Source: an uncultured Clostridia bacterium
GTDB lineage: Bacteria > Bacillota > Clostridia > Oscillospirales > Acutalibacteraceae
Direction: 5' to 3'
Length of the DNA: 8,291 nt
Assembly: GCA_946497265.1 (NCBI GenBank)
Contig: CAMMKL010000092.1
Coordinates: forward strand, 1 to 8,291
This document shows, piece by piece, positions 6,707 through 8,291 of this stretch (positions are counted from its first letter, which is position 1; every line of letters starts with the position of its first letter). Under the pieces are notes generated by a model. That model worked only from the letters and a program-made list of their open reading frames with translations. It made no database searches and had not been told where the DNA came from. A program made the translations under genes and the position numbers.

Positions 6707-7448
6707 CCAAATATCTCCCTTCTGTGCGAAGCATAATTTCCTCCAAAGTGAGCGGGCCGGTATCTTCCGACGCTTTCAAATGCTCAAAAGACCTAAGAAA
6801 GGTTTGTTTATCCGCACTTTGCAGCACCTTGCCGTTTTGAATGTAGGTAATATCGTCGGCGCAGCGATCCAAATCCGAGGTAATGTGGGTGGAAAACAGG
6901 ATGGAACGCTTCCCATCCTTTACGATACGGGTGAAGATATGAAGGATTTCATCCCTGGAAACCGGATCCAACCCCGAAGTCGGCTCATCCAGAAGATAAA
7001 GCTGCGCATGATGGGAAAGAGCCAGCGCCAGCAGATACTTTACCTTCATTCCATTCGATAGGGCTTTAAATTGCTTGCTTTCGTCCAGAGAGAACTGCAG
7101 AAGATATCCTTCGTATCGACGTTGGTCCCAGTCCGGATAAAACCGCCGGGTAACCGCCGTGATGGAGGAAAGCTTTTTGAGCGGGTAAAAGTCAATCCCG
7201 CCGAATACGACGCCGATTTTCTGCTTGCATTCTTTTTCGTGTTGGAAGAAATCCATGCCCAGCATGGTGACTGTGCCGCATTCCGGCCTCACCATATTCA
7301 ACATTGATTTTAAAGTAGTGCTTTTGCCGGCCCCGTTTTTCCCAATCAGCCCCATAATACGTCCGGGTTTTACCGAAAAGGAAACGTTTTGTAAAACAAA
7401 GCCGGGATAACGTTTGCTTAAATTGTTTACCTGTAAGAGGTCTGTCAT
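6690..7448 (-). CDS. ABC transporter ATP-binding protein, YtrB/PmtA-like
   Basis: A 252-aa ATPase. Walker A GKNGAGKST is at 36-44, the signature LSNGMKVK at 130-137, Walker B LYLLDEP at 150-156, D-loop SGLD at 158-161 and the switch His in FSTH at 185-188. The Q-loop region reads GVVFGGIDFYP (79-89) with no Gln. Related ATPases in Clostridia also lack it as I recall them, so this is probably a subfamily trait rather than damage. AAAGGAGG lies 7 nt before the ATG, and the start overlaps the stop of the XRE-AbrB gene (ATGA). The C-terminal 40 residues after the core may contact the partner. Together with the downstream permease it forms a simple exporter. Peptide or envelope-stress export is the common role in this group, but the substrate here is unknown. 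Confidence 0.93.
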   Translation of the reverse strand: MTDLLQVNNLSKRYPGFVLQNVSFSVKPGRIMGLIGKNGAGKSTTLKSMLNMVRPECGTVTMLGMDFFQHEKECKQKIGVVFGGIDFYPLKKLSSITAVTRRFYPDWDQRRYEGYLLQFSLDESKQFKALSNGMKVKYLLALALSHHAQLYLLDEPTSGLDPVSRDEILHIFTRIVKDGKRSILFSTHITSDLDRCADDITYIQNGKVLQSADKQTFLRSFEHLKASEDTGPLTLEEIMLRTEGRYLDETAL

Positions 7449-7915
7449 TTCTCTTCCTCCTTTTCATTGTTATAGAGCATATCCCGTAAAAAGGCGATAT
7501 TTCGCAAAATCGTATCGCCGGGAACCAAGGCGATGCCCGCACTTTCCGGGTTTTCATCTCCCAACACGACAAGAAGATCGCCCGGTTTGATGTGAAAGAG
7601 ATCCCGCGCTGTTTTAGGAAGGACTACCTGCCCGCGTTCCCCTACCTTGACGGTCCCAAAAAGATGCTTCCCCCTGGGAGGGATGGGCATACGCTCATCC
7701 TCCTGGCTGAAATGAATCAGGTCATCTACCGATACGTTATAGAGCGTCGCCAACGCGTCACAGTTGAGTATGTCGGGTACTGTTTCCCCGGCTTCCCATT
7801 TCGCCACCGCCTGGCGGGTGACTCCGACTTTTTCCGCAACTTCTTCCTGAGAGTATTTATGGAATTGCCTGAGCGTGATTAAATTCTGAGAAATAAAATT
7901 AGATTGTTTTTTCAT
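7445..7915 (-). CDS. XRE HTH + AbrB/SpoVT-domain fusion transcriptional regulator
   Basis: A 156-aa protein with two DNA-binding modules. Residues 8-65 are a Cro/C1-type helix-turn-helix (YSQEEVAEKVGVTRQAVAKW, 21-40), followed by DDLIHF. Residues 86-120 are a swapped-hairpin AbrB/MazE/SpoVT domain (GERGQVVLPKTARDLF, then HIKPGDLLVVLGD). The tail is acidic (NNEKEEEK). The ATG at 7915 is preferred because AAGGAGG (7926-7932) lies 10 nt upstream. An in-frame TTG at 7922-7924 would be almost on top of the ribosome site. It is the first gene of the minus-strand operon and overlaps the ATPase start, so it probably controls its own exporter from the upstream spacer. XRE-AbrB fusions are known in Clostridia, but I recall no characterised ligand or target. 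Confidence 0.92.
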   Translation of the reverse strand: MKKQSNFISQNLITLRQFHKYSQEEVAEKVGVTRQAVAKWEAGETVPDILNCDALATLYNVSVDDLIHFSQEDERMPIPPRGKHLFGTVKVGERGQVVLPKTARDLFHIKPGDLLVVLGDENPESAGIALVPGDTILRNIAFLRDMLYNNEKEEEK

Positions 7916-7938
7916 ATATTTCAAACCTCCTTGGCTTT

Positions 7939-7944
7939 ATTATA
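7939..7944 (-). promoter_or_regulatory. -10 box of the minus-strand XRE-AbrB/ABC operon
   Basis: A perfect TATAAT on the minus strand. The -35 position (about 7962-7967 read backwards, GTAGAA) is poor, so the promoter may need an activator or be weak. The predicted start point is near 7932, leaving a leader of only about 17 nt that is almost entirely ribosome binding site. Confidence 0.65.
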
Positions 7945-7967
7945 ACGCCTGTTCGTAAAAATTCTAC

Positions 7968-8002
7968 CAACCAAACAGAACGCAATCTGTGTGTTTTGGT
8001 TG
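7968..8002. repeat. Inverted repeat in the divergent spacer, possible operator
   Basis: Arms CAACCAAA (7968-7975) and TTTGGTTG (7995-8002) are perfect complements 19 bp apart. An inner CAGA / TCTG pair (7976-7979, 7986-7989) could extend a hairpin. The repeat sits at or just upstream of the expected -35 of the minus-strand operon, so it is a candidate site for the XRE-AbrB regulator. Function is inferred from position only. Confidence 0.4.
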
Positions 8003-8017
8003 CGTATGCAGAAAAAA

Positions 8018-8037
8018 CATGACATACTATTGTCATG
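8018..8037. promoter_or_regulatory. Palindromic site upstream of the acetyltransferase gene
   Basis: CATGACA-TACTAT-TGTCATG has perfect 7-bp inverted arms around a 6-bp spacer. It overlaps the expected -35 region of the plus-strand promoter below, which is where a repressor or activator dimer would act. The protein that binds is unknown. Confidence 0.55.
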
Positions 8038-8044
8038 GATGCTA

Positions 8045-8053
8045 TGCTATATT
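8045..8053 (+). promoter_or_regulatory. Probable extended -10 promoter of the GNAT gene
   Basis: TGCTATATT fits the extended -10 pattern TG-N-TATAAT with one mismatch in the hexamer, and no good -35 stands 17 bp upstream. An alternative is ATGACA (8019-8024) with an 18-bp spacer to TATGCT (8043-8048). Either choice leaves a leader of roughly 15-20 nt. Confidence 0.5.
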
Positions 8054-8075
8054 AGGGAAAAAGGAGTGGAGTGAA

Positions 8076-8291
8076 ATGGATCTAGTTCGCGTAACCCCGG
8101 AAAATATCGAACAGGAGCATATCTGCTGCGCGATTGCTGGTAACAGCGACATTCAGGTTCAAAGCAAAAAGAAATGGCTTTTGAATCGTTTTTCAGACGG
8201 CCTGGTGTTTTTAAAAGGAAACGTCCGTGGGAAATGCTTTCTTGAATACATCCCTGCGGAAAACGCCTGGGCTCCGGTTCAGGCGGATGGG
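8076..8291 (+). CDS. GNAT-family N-acetyltransferase, 5' part (3' end outside window)
   Basis: The frame is open from the ATG at 8076 to the window edge (72 codons). AAGGAG (8061-8066) lies 9 nt upstream. The N-terminus (DLVRVTPENIEQEHICCAIA) and the stretch DGLVFLKGNVRGKCFLEYIP (48-67) match my recall of a clostridial GNAT family, often with a YoaP-type C-terminal domain, whose members start this way and continue into the acetyl-CoA-binding region. The catalytic core and the CoA-binding loop lie outside the window, so the function rests on the N-terminal pattern alone. It is transcribed away from the minus-strand exporter operon and has its own promoter. Its substrate is unknown. Confidence 0.75.
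   Translation, partial: MDLVRVTPENIEQEHICCAIAGNSDIQVQSKKKWLLNRFSDGLVFLKGNVRGKCFLEYIPAENAWAPVQADG

Noticed and set aside
7922..7924. TTG as the start of the XRE-AbrB gene
   Set aside because: It would sit one or two bases from the GGAGG ribosome site. The ATG at 7913-7915 is spaced properly.

Overview
The window reads as chromosome of a low- to mid-GC Gram-positive anaerobe, most likely a gut Clostridia (Bacillota). The evidence is strong AGGAGG-type ribosome binding sites at nearly every gene, a textbook TTGACA-17-TATACT promoter, short U-tailed terminators, and protein families typical of that group. No rRNA, tRNA, CRISPR array, insertion sequence or phage gene was seen. The species cannot be fixed from this sequence.

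The layout is four transcription units. (1) 1-2038, plus strand: the 3' part of an ABC ATPase gene whose start lies left of the window, overlapping a gene for a large (523 aa) polytopic permease partner, followed by a terminator at 2144-2170. (2) 2202-6015, plus strand: a tetR-type repressor gene with its own strong promoter, a short terminator, then a tightly overlapping set of four genes: a BcrA/LanF-like ATPase, a six-helix ABC-2 permease, a 98-aa two-helix membrane protein of unknown function, and an MFS drug-efflux protein. (3) 7944-6068, minus strand: an XRE-AbrB fusion regulator, an ATPase of the YtrB/PmtA kind and a small ABC2_membrane_5-type permease, all with overlapping ends. Units 2 and 3 converge on one strong hairpin terminator at 6027-6069. 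(4) 8076 onwards, plus strand: the first 72 codons of a GNAT acetyltransferase gene, divergent from unit 3.

The strongest non-coding signal is a 19-bp site that lies just after the -10 box of tetR (2236-2254) and again, inverted and with 17 of 19 bases identical, in front of the ABC/MFS genes (2958-2976). This points to a TetR repressor controlling both its own gene and the downstream exporter operon. The ATPase of that operon has Glu where most ABC ATPases have the Q-loop Gln, as in lantibiotic-immunity (LanF) ATPases, so defence against peptide antibiotics or other membrane-active compounds is a reasonable guess for the operon. A second regulator with two different DNA-binding domains sits on the other exporter operon. 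Overall this is an export and resistance neighbourhood: three ABC exporters and one MFS pump under at least two local regulators. Each component belongs to a known family. What may be new is the arrangement, in particular the unknown small membrane protein between the ABC permease and the MFS pump and the paired operators.
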